Source: Pseudomonas yamanorum (GTDB lineage: Bacteria; Pseudomonadota; Gammaproteobacteria; Pseudomonadales; Pseudomonadaceae). Taken from it: a DNA stretch of 64,000 nt. The notes under the pieces are model-generated. The model saw only the letters and a program-made list of their open reading frames with translations, ran no database searches and was not told the DNA's origin. Shown in pieces: positions 49,225 through 57,914 of this stretch. The position numbers and the translations under genes are program-made. Position 1 is the stretch's first letter. Each line of letters opens with the position of its first letter. Where the stretch lies: NCBI RefSeq assembly GCF_900105735.1, contig NZ_LT629793.1, positions 2,790,001-2,854,000 on the forward strand, in the 5' to 3' direction.

Positions 49225-49817
49225 ACGAACTTGGGCATTTCCCAATGGAAGCGGATCGCCAACAGGCGCAATAGAAAGCCGCTGAACAGTGTCAGCAGGA
49301 TCGATTGCTCGCTGGGCAGTTCCAGATAGATGCACAGCATGTAGAACCAGGCGGCGAGGAACGACACGCTGGCGTACAGCTCGCGGCGGAAAATCAGCGG
49401 AATGTCGTTGCAGAAGATGTCCCGCAGGATGCCGCCGAATACTCCGGTGATCACCCCGCTGACTGAAGCCACCAGCATACCGTGGCCCATTTCCAGGGCG
49501 GTCATGCTGCCGATCAGGGTGAAGGCCACCAGGCCCACGGCGTCCAGCGCCAGGAACAGCGAGCGAAGGTGGCGCATCAATGGAGCGATGAAGATCGTCA
49601 CCAGGGCCGCCACAGAGGTCAGCACCAGGTATTCCGGGTGTTTGACCCAGGTCAGCGGGTAGTGGCCGAGCAACACGTCACGCACCGAACCGCCGCCCAG
49701 CGCCGTCACGCAGGCGATCAGCACCACACCAAACCAATCCATCCCGCGCCGCCCGGCTGACAAGGCGCCGGTCATGGCTTCGGCGGTGATGGCGATGAGG
49801 TAGAGCATCAACAGCAT
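49203..49817 (-). CDS. TRIC/UPF0126 family membrane protein
   Basis: A 204-residue inner-membrane protein with about seven hydrophobic segments, of the bacterial TRIC cation-channel-like family (YicG/YadS type). Signatures: ALGGGSVRDVLLGHYPLTWV and VITGVFGGILRDIFCNDIPL, the two repeated GG-RD blocks of the family. Potassium or other monovalent cation permeation is known for some homologues; substrate here is unknown. Converges on and overlaps queG by 22 bases. Confidence 0.92.
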   Translation of the reverse strand: MLLMLYLIAITAEAMTGALSAGRRGMDWFGVVLIACVTALGGGSVRDVLLGHYPLTWVKHPEYLVLTSVAALVTIFIAPLMRHLRSLFLALDAVGLVAFTLIGSMTALEMGHGMLVASVSGVITGVFGGILRDIFCNDIPLIFRRELYASVSFLAAWFYMLCIYLELPSEQSILLTLFSGFLLRLLAIRFHWEMPKFVYNDDVH

Positions 49818-49910
49818 GATGGCGATCCTTGCAAAGAGGCGCGCAGTCTAATCATTTGGTGATGGCACCAAAAGGGGGCGAGCCGTTAAGAGCTTAAAGC
49901 TCTTCCTAAT

Positions 49911-50002
49911 GTGGCGAGGGAGCTTGCTCCCGTTGGACTGCGCAGCAATCCCATTTTTTCAGGGCCGCTTCGCAGCCCAGCGGGAGCAAGCTCCCTCGCC
50001 AC
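49911..50002. repeat. Inverted repeat, family C (copy 2)
   Basis: Arms GTGGCGAGGGAGCTTGCTCC and its reversed copy with a short central spacer, between orn and the TRIC-family gene. Same family as 10011-10140. Confidence 0.87.
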
Positions 50003-50026
50003 AACAGCTCTTCACCAAGACTCAAG

Positions 50027-50569
50027 TCAGAACTTGATGAAATGCTTGCGGTAATGCTGCAGCTCGGCAATCGACTCGCGGATATCGTCCAGCGCCAGGT
50101 GGGTGCTGCCCTTGTGGAAGCTGTCTTTGACTTCCGGCGCCCAGCGCGCGGCCAACTCCTTCAAGGTCGACACATCCAGGTTGCGGTAGTGGAAGTAGCT
50201 TTCCAGCGCTTTCATGTGGGTATAGAGAAAGCGGCGGTCCTGGCAGATGCTGTTGCCGCAGATCGGCGACTTGCCCTTGGGCACCCACTTTTCCAGGAAG
50301 GCGATGGTTTCAGCTTCAGCCTCGACCATGCTCACCCGGCTGTCGCGCACACGCTGGGTCAGGCCCGAGTTGCCGTGGGTGCGGGTGTTCCACTCGTCCA
50401 TGGTGGCCAACACCGCATCGCTGTGGTGAATGGCAATCACCGGACCTTCGGCCAAGGTGTTGAGGTTGCTGTCGGTGACAATGGTCGCCATCTCGATGAT
50501 GACGTCGGTGTCAGGGTTCAGACCGGTCATTTCCAGATCGATCCAAATCAGGTTCTGTGGGTTTTGCAT
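50027..50569 (-). CDS. orn: Oligoribonuclease
   Basis: 3'-5' exoribonuclease that degrades 2-5-base RNAs, including pGpG from cyclic-di-GMP breakdown. The 180-residue DEDDh protein has [20 protein letters not shown] at the N-terminus (Asp and Glu metal ligands), [20 protein letters not shown], and [20 protein letters not shown] with the final His/Asp pair. AAGGAA precedes the ATG; an in-frame ATG six codons upstream is not favoured. Divergent from rsgA. Confidence 0.98.
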   Translation of the reverse strand: MQNPQNLIWIDLEMTGLNPDTDVIIEMATIVTDSNLNTLAEGPVIAIHHSDAVLATMDEWNTRTHGNSGLTQRVRDSRVSMVEAEAETIAFLEKWVPKGKSPICGNSICQDRRFLYTHMKALESYFHYRNLDVSTLKELAARWAPEVKDSFHKGSTHLALDDIRESIAELQHYRKHFIKF

Positions 50570-50675
50570 GTCGTGGTTCCTTGGCACCTTGGCGTAGCTG
50601 CGCAGTTTAGCAGGCAGGGCGTGCTAGACTCGCGACCGTTTTACCTAACCTTTGCATTATCGACACGGAACACCA

Positions 50676-51707
50676 ATGGCCAAACGCCAGCTTAACCGTC
50701 GCCAAAACTGGCGCATCGAAAAGATTCAGGGTGAACGCGCTGCCCGCGCCGCCAAACGTGAATCCTCCGCCGTAGAAGCGCTTGAGGGCGGCGACCTGGG
50801 CCCCGAGCAAACGGGCCTGGTGATCGCGCACTTCGGTGTGCAGGTCGAAGTCGAGGCCACAGAAGGCGATCACGCCGGCCAGGTGTTCCGTTGCCACCTG
50901 CGCGCCAACCTGCCTGCGCTGGTGACCGGCGACCGAGTGGTATGGCGTGCCGGCAACCAGGGCATCGGCGTCATCGTCGCCCAGTTGCCGCGTACCACCG
51001 AACTGCGTCGCCCCGACAGCCGTGGCCAGCTCAAGCCGGTGGCGGCCAACGTCGACATGATCGTCATCGTCTTCGCGCCACTGCCCGAGCCCCATGCCAA
51101 CCTGATCGACCGCTACCTGGTAGCCGCCGAGCACGCCGGCATTCGCCCGCTGTTGCTGCTGAACAAGTTCGACCTGATCGACGAGCAGAACGCCCCGGCG
51201 CTCAACGCGCTGCTGGCGGTGTACCGCACCCTCGGCTACCCGGTGCTGGAAGTCTCGGCGCATCACGGCAATGGCATGGAACAATTGCAGACTGAACTGG
51301 ATGGACGCATCAGCGTGTTCGTCGGCCAGTCGGGCGTGGGCAAGTCGTCCCTGGTCAACAGCCTGTTGCCGGAAGTCGAAACCCGTGTGGGCCCGTTGTC
51401 GGAATTGTCCGGTCAAGGCACGCACACCACCACCACTGCACGGTTGTTCCACTTCCCGGGCGGCGGCGAGCTGATCGACTCCCCGGGCATTCGTGAATTC
51501 GGCCTGGGCCATGTGAGCCGTGCCGATGTGGAAGCGGGCTTTATCGAGTTCAACGACTTGATCGGCACCTGCCGCTTCCGCGACTGCAAACATGACCGCG
51601 AGCCAGGTTGCGCCCTGCTCAAGGCCCTGGAAGACGGCCGCGTGCAGCAGCAGCGAATGAACAGCTATCGCTCGATCATCGCCAGCTTGCCTGAGACCAC
51701 TTACTAA
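50676..51707 (+). CDS. rsgA: RsgA, small ribosomal subunit biogenesis GTPase
   Basis: Circularly permuted GTPase that matures the 30S subunit. The 343-residue protein has a basic N-terminus ([20 protein letters not shown]), an OB fold, G4 NKFD, G1 [16 protein letters not shown] (about 217-232), G3 [10 protein letters not shown], and the zinc module [14 protein letters not shown]. The ATG has GGAA upstream and matches the family. Confidence 0.97.
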   Translation: MAKRQLNRRQNWRIEKIQGERAARAAKRESSAVEALEGGDLGPEQTGLVIAHFGVQVEVEATEGDHAGQVFRCHLRANLPALVTGDRVVWRAGNQGIGVIVAQLPRTTELRRPDSRGQLKPVAANVDMIVIVFAPLPEPHANLIDRYLVAAEHAGIRPLLLLNKFDLIDEQNAPALNALLAVYRTLGYPVLEVSAHHGNGMEQLQTELDGRISVFVGQSGVGKSSLVNSLLPEVETRVGPLSELSGQGTHTTTTARLFHFPGGGELIDSPGIREFGLGHVSRADVEAGFIEFNDLIGTCRFRDCKHDREPGCALLKALEDGRVQQQRMNSYRSIIASLPETTY

Positions 51708-51723
51708 GCTGCGAATCGGGGTC

Positions 51724-51756
51724 GTGCCATGCCTTGACACACATAAAGCATGGCAC
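51724..51756. repeat. Inverted repeat downstream of rsgA
   Basis: Perfect 9-base arms GTGCCATGC / GCATGGCAC with a 15-base loop, 17 bases after the rsgA stop. No T-tract follows (C-rich), so it is a poor rho-independent terminator; it may stabilise the rsgA 3' end. The stretch 51757-51964 shows no convincing gene. Confidence 0.6.
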
Positions 51757-51964
51757 GGCCCCCCCGTCCCCATTGATTAAATCAAGTCAGCCATCAAGAA
51801 TCCGCTGCAACTGGGCGGCCCATGATGCAAGCCAGCTTGAATTCGATTTTCCCAATGCTCATACTCGCTCCGTCACCAGCGCAAGCTGGCAGGAGTCTGG
51901 ATCCTTCTCGGGGTTGATCCAGCGGCGCAGAAGGGGCGAAGCAAGCTCCACTGCGTGTCGAATG

Positions 51965-51990
51965 AAGCCGCCTTCGGGCGGCTTTGCTTT
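51965..51990 (+). terminator. Terminator-like hairpin just before the PemK/MazF-type gene
   Basis: Stem AAGCCGCC / GGCGGCTT with loop TTCG followed by TGCTTTTT. It ends 17 bases before the toxin-like start codon, so transcripts from rsgA or beyond would mostly stop here. It could also be the 3' end of an undescribed small RNA in 51790-51985. Confidence 0.75.
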
Positions 51991-52007
51991 TTCCGGGGAA
52001 TCGACGA

Positions 52008-52403
52008 TTGCCTCTCTACTACCATCCTAAACAAGGCGATGTTCTTCTATGCGACTTCACACGGGGCTTTGTGGCTCCTGAAATGCTGAAGATCCGCAAA
52101 GTCGTCGTCATATCGCCTACTGCCACACACAAGCGCAAACTGTGCACAGTGGTCCCGATCTCCTCCACTGCTCCCGACATTCAGTACGACTGGCACCATT
52201 TATTGCGGATCAATCCACTGCACACCGATGGCTATAAAGCGCTATGGGTGAAATGCGACATGATCTACACCGTCAGTTTCGAACGACTGGACAAGCTGCA
52301 CAGAAAGACCCGGACCACAGGGCGAGAGTATTTTGTACCGCGTCTGGGCGCAGAGGATATGCGAGGCGTGATTGACGGTGTGAAAGCTTATCTCCCCCTC
52401 TGA
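52008..52403 (+). CDS. Solitary PemK/MazF-family toxin-like protein
   Basis: A 131-residue protein with the PemK/MazF barrel signature: HPKQGDVLLCDF at the start (GD motif), then KIRKVVVISPTATHKRKLCT, VVPISST, and CDMIYTVSFERLDKL. MazF-like proteins are sequence-specific endoribonucleases. Start TTG with GGGGAA about 9 bases upstream; a TTG eight codons earlier lies inside the hairpin T-tract. No antitoxin gene is visible on either side: upstream is a 300-base gap with a terminator, downstream a terminator then motB on the other strand. Whether it is active is unknown. Confidence 0.78.
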   Translation: MPLYYHPKQGDVLLCDFTRGFVAPEMLKIRKVVVISPTATHKRKLCTVVPISSTAPDIQYDWHHLLRINPLHTDGYKALWVKCDMIYTVSFERLDKLHRKTRTTGREYFVPRLGAEDMRGVIDGVKAYLPL

Positions 52404-52413
52404 TACATCGATC

Positions 52414-52446
52414 AAAAAAATGCCCCGAGAGTTCGGGGCATTTTTT
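52414..52446. terminator. Bidirectional terminator between PemK-like gene and motB
   Basis: Stem AAAAAATGCCCCGA / TCGGGGCATTTTTT around GAGT, with T-tracts on both strands; serves the convergent toxin-like gene and motB. Confidence 0.92.
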
Positions 52447-52463
52447 AATTGTCGAAACAACAC

Positions 52464-53486
52464 TCATGAACCAGTGGCTGGCTGAGTCGGGTCCTTCATT
52501 CCACCGTCATCAAACAGGTTCAGCTTCTGCCGCAGCTCATGGGCTGGCAGCGGCTCCTGCTCGGGCGGCAGTGCGTTCGGGTCTGCCGGCACTTCGCCCG
52601 GCGCGCCCTCACCCTGGGTCGGTACCGGTGGCGTCGCAGGCCGGTCACCTTCAATCGCACGCTGGGCTTTTTTGGTCAGCACGACGATATCGATGCGTCG
52701 GTTGATCGGGTTGAACGGGTCCTTGGGATCAAACAGCTGCGAGGAAGCAAACCCCACCACCCGTGCCACTTGTGGGTCCGGATAGCTACCTGCGACCAGT
52801 GCACGTCGCGCGGCATTGGCCCGGTTGGCCGAGAGCTCCCAGTTGCCAAAGTCGCCCTGCCCGGCATACGGCTTGGCGTCGGTGTGGCCGCTGATGCTGA
52901 TCTTGTTCGGCACGGCCTTGATGGTGTCGGCCATGGCCAGCAGGATGTCTTCAAAGTACGGCTTCAACCGCGCGCTGCCAGAGTCGAACATCGGCCGGTT
53001 GGCGGCGTCCGTGATCTGGATGCGCAAGCCATCGGGCGTGATCTCGAAGGAAATCTGATCCTTGAACTTCAGCAGTTGCGGGTTTTCCTCAACCTTGGTT
53101 TGCAGCTCTTGCAGCAGCAATTCCAGGCGCTCCTGCTCGACCTGTTCGGCCATGCTCTCGACGGTATCGCGCTCGATCGGGATTTTTTCCTGAGGCGAGT
53201 CGGTCTTGATTTCCGGGTTGATGGTGCGCTCGGGCGCCAGTTGCGGCGAACCACCGAGGTCGATCACAAAAGGCGTGCCACTCTCGGAGAAACCGATGGG
53301 GTCCTTGAAGTACCCGGCGATGGCGATCTTCTGTTCCGGCGTGGCGGTGGACATCAGCCACAGCACCAGGAAGAACGCCATCATCGCCGTCGCAAAGTCG
53401 GCGAAGGCAATTTTCCAGGCGCCGCCATGGTGCCCCGCAGCGAAGCGCTTGACGCGCTTGATGATGATCGGCTGGTTGTTTTCCAT
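52464..53486 (-). CDS. motB: MotB, flagellar motor stator protein
   Basis: Peptidoglycan-anchored stator subunit. The 340-residue protein has a basic N-terminus, one membrane helix with the proton-binding Asp30 (WKIAFADFATAMMAFFLVLW), a linker and an OmpA-like domain (ISISGHTDAKPYAGQGDFGN, about 200-220) for peptidoglycan binding, then a Pro/Gly-rich tail. It starts 3 bases after the motA stop. The protonatable Asp indicates a proton-type stator. Confidence 0.97.
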   Translation of the reverse strand: MENNQPIIIKRVKRFAAGHHGGAWKIAFADFATAMMAFFLVLWLMSTATPEQKIAIAGYFKDPIGFSESGTPFVIDLGGSPQLAPERTINPEIKTDSPQEKIPIERDTVESMAEQVEQERLELLLQELQTKVEENPQLLKFKDQISFEITPDGLRIQITDAANRPMFDSGSARLKPYFEDILLAMADTIKAVPNKISISGHTDAKPYAGQGDFGNWELSANRANAARRALVAGSYPDPQVARVVGFASSQLFDPKDPFNPINRRIDIVVLTKKAQRAIEGDRPATPPVPTQGEGAPGEVPADPNALPPEQEPLPAHELRQKLNLFDDGGMKDPTQPATGS

Positions 53487-53489
53487 GGC

Positions 53490-54341
53490 TTAGCGACCGC
53501 GAACCGCTTGTTCGAGCTCAGCGAAGCTTGGACGGTGCTTCGGATACAGCACCTTGCGCCCGAACTCTACCGCCAGCGATGGCGGCATGCCGGAAGCCGA
53601 TGCCACCAGGCACGCCTTGATGGCTTCGTACAGATTCACTTCTTCCTTGGCATCGTGGGCCAGGGACGTGGCCAGCGGGCCGAAGAAGCCGTAGGCCGCG
53701 AGAATACCGAAGAAGGTACCCACAAGTGCCGCACCTACGTGCATGCCGATGGCTTTCTGGTCGCCTTCACCGAGGGAGGCCATGGTGACCACGATCCCGA
53801 GCACCGCAGCAACAATACCGAAACCGGGCATGCCGTCGGCGATGCCGGTCACGGCGTGGGATGGGTGCTCCAGCTCTTCCTTGAGGCTGAACAGTTCCAT
53901 GTCGAACAGGCCTTCCAGCTCATGTGGCGCCATGTTGCCGGACGACATGATGCGCAGGTAATCGCAGATGTAGGCGGTCATGCGCTCGTCTTTGAGCACT
54001 GCCGGGTACTTGGCAAAAATCGGGCTCGCCGCGGCGTCCTCGATGTCACCTTCAATGGCCATCATGCCTTCGCGGCGGCTCTTGTTGAGGATCTCGTAGA
54101 TCAGCCCCAGCACTTCCAGGTAGAAGGTGTGGGAGAAGCGCGAGCTGAACATGCCCAGCGACTTCTTGATCACGTGCATGGTCATGTAGCCAGGGTTGGC
54201 CTGCAGGAATGCGCCGAACGCCGCACCACCGATAATCAGCACTTCGAAGGGCTGGATCAGCGCCGCAATCTTGCCGTGGGAAAGGACGTATCCGCCGAGC
54301 ACGCTCGCGATGACGACGATGATGCCGATAATTTTAGCCAT
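53490..54341 (-). CDS. motA: MotA, flagellar motor stator protein
   Basis: Four-helix inner-membrane stator subunit (283 residues). It begins MAKIIGIIVVIASVLGGYVL; the cytoplasmic loop has the charged residues that contact FliG (ERMTAYICDYLRIMSSGN), and helices 3-4 carry DGMPGFGIVAAVLGIVVTMA with the conserved proline. No good ribosome-binding site precedes the ATG (CTCATCCCCT). A sigma-28 promoter lies about 70-95 bases upstream. Confidence 0.97.
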   Translation of the reverse strand: MAKIIGIIVVIASVLGGYVLSHGKIAALIQPFEVLIIGGAAFGAFLQANPGYMTMHVIKKSLGMFSSRFSHTFYLEVLGLIYEILNKSRREGMMAIEGDIEDAAASPIFAKYPAVLKDERMTAYICDYLRIMSSGNMAPHELEGLFDMELFSLKEELEHPSHAVTGIADGMPGFGIVAAVLGIVVTMASLGEGDQKAIGMHVGAALVGTFFGILAAYGFFGPLATSLAHDAKEEVNLYEAIKACLVASASGMPPSLAVEFGRKVLYPKHRPSFAELEQAVRGR

Positions 54342-54408
54342 AGGGGATGAGTACTTGCGCCGTCGGGTTCAGGGTCATATTCGCCAGAGTTGAAAACTCT
54401 TGTTCTAC

Positions 54409-54435
54409 TTATCGGCAAATCTGCGCCAGACTATA
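54409..54435 (-). promoter_or_regulatory. FliA (sigma-28) promoter of motAB
   Basis: On the minus strand TATAGTCT, 11 bases, GCCGATAA, against the consensus TAAAGTTT-N11-GCCGATAA: the -10 part is exact, the -35 part has two mismatches and the spacing is exact. Flagellar-class expression of the stator genes is well known. Confidence 0.85.
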
Positions 54436-54507
54436 GCCCGTTATGGCGAAAAACCAGTTCGGCCCGTCCCGGGCGTGTTGACCGTAAGTGATGATCGCGC
54501 CCCAATC

Positions 54508-56043
54508 ATGGCAAATGAAACGACAGTCCCAACTCAAAAACCCACGACCCTGGCCGCTTGGATAAAGCGTCTGGACGATGTGCTCTTGCCTGTTCCACAG
54601 GCGAGTCACGACCGGGTCTGCAAGGCCATCGGCGACAACCGCAGTTCGTTGCGCGATATTGCAGAGTTGATGCAGAACAGCCCCGCGCTGGTGCTCAGCG
54701 TGATGCGCGAGGCCAACAACCAGGCCCACGGCAGCCTCGCGGAGCCCGCAGAAAACCTCGAAGTGGCGATCAATCGCCTCGGCCTCAAGCGCACCGAAGA
54801 ACTGCTGCGGCGCCTGCCTTCCGTGCCGCTGAATGAAATCCCCGTGGCCCTGCGCCAATTGCAGATGATCAGCCAGCACGCCTCGCAACAAGCCAGCGGC
54901 CTGTTCGCCAGCCGCCTGGCGCGCCTGTGGCAAGACATTCATTGGGGCAGCCTGCTGCTCCTTTCGCCGCTGTGGCCGATGGCGATTGCCTATCCCAAAC
55001 TGCTGGAAGCATGGGAACTGCGGGTGATCCACAAGGGTGAATCGGCCCGCATAGTCGAACAGGAACTGTTCGGCGTGCGCCTGCTGGACCTGTGCCTGGG
55101 GTTGACCGAAGCCTGGCGCCTGCCGATCTGGGTGTCCCAGGGTTATACGTTGCTGCTGACGGAACAGCGGTTGCTGGCCAAGGCGCTGCGCATTGCCCGC
55201 GAAGACGAGCCGTTGCGCCAACAGCAGTTGCTGGATGCCGACCCGAACCTGCGCCGCTGGCTGAACCAGCCGGCCAACACCGTGCTGTTGGCCAACGGCC
55301 TGGCGTTGGCGGCACAGGAGTCGTGGACCTGCCCGCACACCCAACGCTGGCAATACCTCACTGCGCTTTATCTACAGCAACCGTTGGCCGAAGTGCAGCA
55401 GCAGTCTCACCAACACGCAGCGATCAGCGCCCGCACTACCCTGATGCGCGATCTTTGGCACCCGGCGCTGTCGCTGATCTGGCCCTGGGATGTGCAGCGT
55501 GTTCACCACGGCTTGCTGCCGGCACCGCCGCCCACCGCCGAATCCCTGGCGATCTGGCGCAAGCGCTGCACCGAATTGCTGGTGGAGCCGAGCCGCTTTG
55601 CCAACGCCATGCACCTGACCACCTGCGCCAAGGAGGCCCTGGTGGCCTGCGGCATGCAACGGGTGATGCTGCTGATGGCGGACAAAACCCTGAGCACCTT
55701 GCGCGTGCATCAAGTCGACGGCCTGCCCAAGGACGCCGACCACCTGAGCCTCGACGCGACACACAGCACCCTGCTGCAACGCCTGCTGGCCAAGTCCGCC
55801 CAGGTGCGCCTCAACCCTGAAAATCACGCCCAGTTCTCGGCACTCTTGCCGCCGGAACTGCGCCGCCTGTTCAAAGGCGAACACCTGCTGCTGCGCTCCC
55901 TGAGCTGCAATGGCCGGGTGGTGATGCTGATGGTGGCCGACCAGGGTGGCGGGCCGTTCTCGGAAACCACCGTGCAAGCCTTCGGCAAAACCGCCCAATG
56001 CATCGAAAAGGCCCTGCACAGCTTTACCAACCGCAGCGCCTGA
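54508..56043 (+). CDS. HDOD-domain protein
   Basis: A 511-residue protein whose N-terminal half (about 20-240) is an HDOD domain: RVCKAIGDNRSSLRDIAELM QNSPALVLSVMREANN and VAINRLGLKRTEELLRRLPS, typical of HDOD signalling proteins, which keep the HD fold without a clear phosphohydrolase site. The C-terminal part (about 360-500) looks GAF-like but is not firmly recognised. It diverges from motA, and rhdA follows in the same direction. Several in-frame starts exist upstream; the ATG at MANETTVPTQ was chosen for position, its ribosome-binding site is weak. Ligand and partners unknown. Confidence 0.82.
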   Translation: MANETTVPTQKPTTLAAWIKRLDDVLLPVPQASHDRVCKAIGDNRSSLRDIAELMQNSPALVLSVMREANNQAHGSLAEPAENLEVAINRLGLKRTEELLRRLPSVPLNEIPVALRQLQMISQHASQQASGLFASRLARLWQDIHWGSLLLLSPLWPMAIAYPKLLEAWELRVIHKGESARIVEQELFGVRLLDLCLGLTEAWRLPIWVSQGYTLLLTEQRLLAKALRIAREDEPLRQQQLLDADPNLRRWLNQPANTVLLANGLALAAQESWTCPHTQRWQYLTALYLQQPLAEVQQQSHQHAAISARTTLMRDLWHPALSLIWPWDVQRVHHGLLPAPPPTAESLAIWRKRCTELLVEPSRFANAMHLTTCAKEALVACGMQRVMLLMADKTLSTLRVHQVDGLPKDADHLSLDATHSTLLQRLLAKSAQVRLNPENHAQFSALLPPELRRLFKGEHLLLRSLSCNGRVVMLMVADQGGGPFSETTVQAFGKTAQCIEKALHSFTNRSA

Positions 56044-56101
56044 AGCTTGCGCTACAATCGCCCTCCTTTAGCGCCCAACTTTTATGCCCAGGAGACCTCA
56101 C

Positions 56102-56917
56102 ATGCCTGACTTCTCTGGCTTGCCGCTGGTCATCGAGCCCAGTGACCTGCTCGGTCGCCTTGATGCCGAACACCTGATCCTGGTGGACCTCACCAGCGCC
56201 GCGCGTTACGCCGAAGGGCATATCCCCGGCGCACGCTTTGTCGACCCCAAGCGCACCCAACTGGGCCAGCCACCGGCGCCGGGCCTGCTGCCAGGCAAGG
56301 CTGATCTTGAAAAACTGTTCGGTGAACTGGGCCACACCCCGGATGCCACCTACGTGGTGTACGACGACGAAGGCGGTGGCTGGGCCGGGCGATTCATCTG
56401 GATGCTCGACGTCATCGGCCACAAGAAATACCACTACCTCGACGGCGGCCTGCTGGCGTGGCTGGATGAAAAATACCCGCTGTCCACCGAGGTACCGGCC
56501 AGCGCCGGCGGCCCGGTCAGCCTGACGTTGCATGAAGAACCCACCGCCACCCGCGAGTACCTGCAAAGCCGCCTCGGCGCTGCCGACCTGGGCATCTGGG
56601 ATGCCCGCGGCCCGCTGGAATACTCCGGGGAGAAAGTCCTCGCGGCCAAGGGCGGACACATCCCGGGCGCGGTGAACTTCGAATGGACCGCCGGCATGGA
56701 CAAGGCGCGCCAGCTGCGCATCCGCCGCGACATGCCGCAGATCCTCGAAGACCTCGGGCTGACCCGCGACAAAGAAATCATCACCCACTGCCAGACTCAC
56801 CACCGTTCTGGCTTCACCTACCTGGTGGCCAAGGCGCTCGGTTATCCGCGAGTCAAAGGTTATGCCGGTTCCTGGGGCGAATGGGGCAACCACCCCGACA
56901 CCCCCGTTGAGATTTAA
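56102..56917 (+). CDS. rhdA: RhdA, thiosulfate sulfurtransferase (rhodanese)
   Basis: Transfers sulfane sulfur via a persulfide cysteine. The 271-residue protein has two rhodanese modules: an inactive N-terminal one (LVDLTSAARYAEGHIPGARF) and an active C-terminal one with the loop HCQTHHRSGFTYLVAKALGY; Cys230 is the catalytic residue and CQTHHRS is the special active loop of the Azotobacter/Pseudomonas RhdA group. AGGAG precedes the ATG. psd follows after 16 bases. Confidence 0.95.
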   Translation: MPDFSGLPLVIEPSDLLGRLDAEHLILVDLTSAARYAEGHIPGARFVDPKRTQLGQPPAPGLLPGKADLEKLFGELGHTPDATYVVYDDEGGGWAGRFIWMLDVIGHKKYHYLDGGLLAWLDEKYPLSTEVPASAGGPVSLTLHEEPTATREYLQSRLGAADLGIWDARGPLEYSGEKVLAAKGGHIPGAVNFEWTAGMDKARQLRIRRDMPQILEDLGLTRDKEIITHCQTHHRSGFTYLVAKALGYPRVKGYAGSWGEWGNHPDTPVEI

Positions 56918-56933
56918 GGTTTAAGGACAGTTA

Positions 56934-57794
56934 ATGAAAAAGCAGTTGTTCATCCTCAGCCAGTACTTGCTGCCCCACCACCTGCTGTCGCGTCTGGCCG
57001 GCTGCATTGCCGAATGCCGCGTGCGCTGGTTCAAGAATGCGTTCACCACCTGGTTCGCCAAGCGCTATCAAGTGGACATGTCCCAGGCCCTGGTTGAAGA
57101 CGTGACCGCTTACGAGCACTTCAACGCCTTCTTCACCCGCGCCCTGAAAGACGGTGCCCGCCCGCTGGATCAAACGCCAGGCGCGGTGCTGAGCCCGGCC
57201 GACGGTGCTGTCAGCCAGTTGGGCCCGATTGAACATGGCCGGGTGTTCCAAGCCAAGGGCCACAGCTTCAGTGTGCTGGAATTGCTCGGTGGCGATTCGG
57301 CCGTGGCTGCGCCGTTCATGGGCGGTGATTTCGCCACGGTCTACCTGTCGCCGAAGGACTACCACCGGGTGCACATGCCACTGGCCGGTACCCTGCGGGA
57401 GATGGTCTACATCCCCGGCCGCATCTTCTCGGTAAACCAGACCACCGCCGAAAACGTGCCGGAGCTGTTTGCACGTAACGAGCGTGTTGCCTGCATTTTC
57501 GACACCGAACGCGGCCCGATGGCCGTGGTGCTGGTGGGCGCGATGATCGTAGCGTCGATCGAGACGGTATGGGCCGGCTTGGTTACGCCGCCGAAGCGCG
57601 AGCTGAAAACCTTCCGTTACGACGAGGCTGCCCGCGGGCCGATCCACCTGGAAAAAGGCGCGGAGCTGGGACGCTTCAAGCTGGGTTCGACGGCGATCGT
57701 GCTGTTTGGGCCGAACCAGGTGAACTGGTCGGAAGAACTGCAGGCGGGAACGCCGGTGCAGATGGGCCAGGGCATGGGTTTGCCGAAAGCCTGA
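56934..57794 (+). CDS. psd: Phosphatidylserine decarboxylase proenzyme
   Basis: Inner-membrane enzyme that makes phosphatidylethanolamine. The 286-residue proenzyme has AVLSPADGAVSQLGPIEHGR, YLSPKDYHRVHMPLAGTLRE, and the self-cleavage site FKLGSTAIVLF (about residues 250-260), where the Ser becomes the pyruvoyl group. Operon with rhdA. Confidence 0.98.
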   Translation: MKKQLFILSQYLLPHHLLSRLAGCIAECRVRWFKNAFTTWFAKRYQVDMSQALVEDVTAYEHFNAFFTRALKDGARPLDQTPGAVLSPADGAVSQLGPIEHGRVFQAKGHSFSVLELLGGDSAVAAPFMGGDFATVYLSPKDYHRVHMPLAGTLREMVYIPGRIFSVNQTTAENVPELFARNERVACIFDTERGPMAVVLVGAMIVASIETVWAGLVTPPKRELKTFRYDEAARGPIHLEKGAELGRFKLGSTAIVLFGPNQVNWSEELQAGTPVQMGQGMGLPKA

Positions 57795-57800
57795 CCTAGC

Positions 57801-57913
57801 GATCATTCCCACGCTCCGCGTGGGAATGCATCCCGGGACGCTCCGCGTCCCAACCTCAAAATCGGACGCGGAGCGTCCAGGGCGGCGTTCCCACGCAGAG
57901 CGTGGGAACGATC
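57801..57913. repeat. Inverted repeat, family D (copy 2)
   Basis: Terminal arms GATCATTCCCACGCTCCGCG and GCAGAGCGTGGGAACGATC with an inner pair GGACGCTCCGCGTCC/GGACGCGGAGCGTCC. It ends one base before the serB stop, between convergent psd and serB, and may act as a shared 3' end. Confidence 0.88.
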
Positions 57914-57914
57914 T

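Noticed and set aside
51773..51785. Palindrome TTGATTAAATCAA as an ANR/FNR box
   Set aside because: The half-sites are separated by three bases, not four, so the spacing is wrong for ANR.
51734..52030. 98-codon frame upstream of the PemK/MazF-type gene, considered as antitoxin
   Set aside because: It runs through the terminator hairpin and into the toxin start, has no ribosome-binding site, and does not look like MazE/PemI-type antitoxins.
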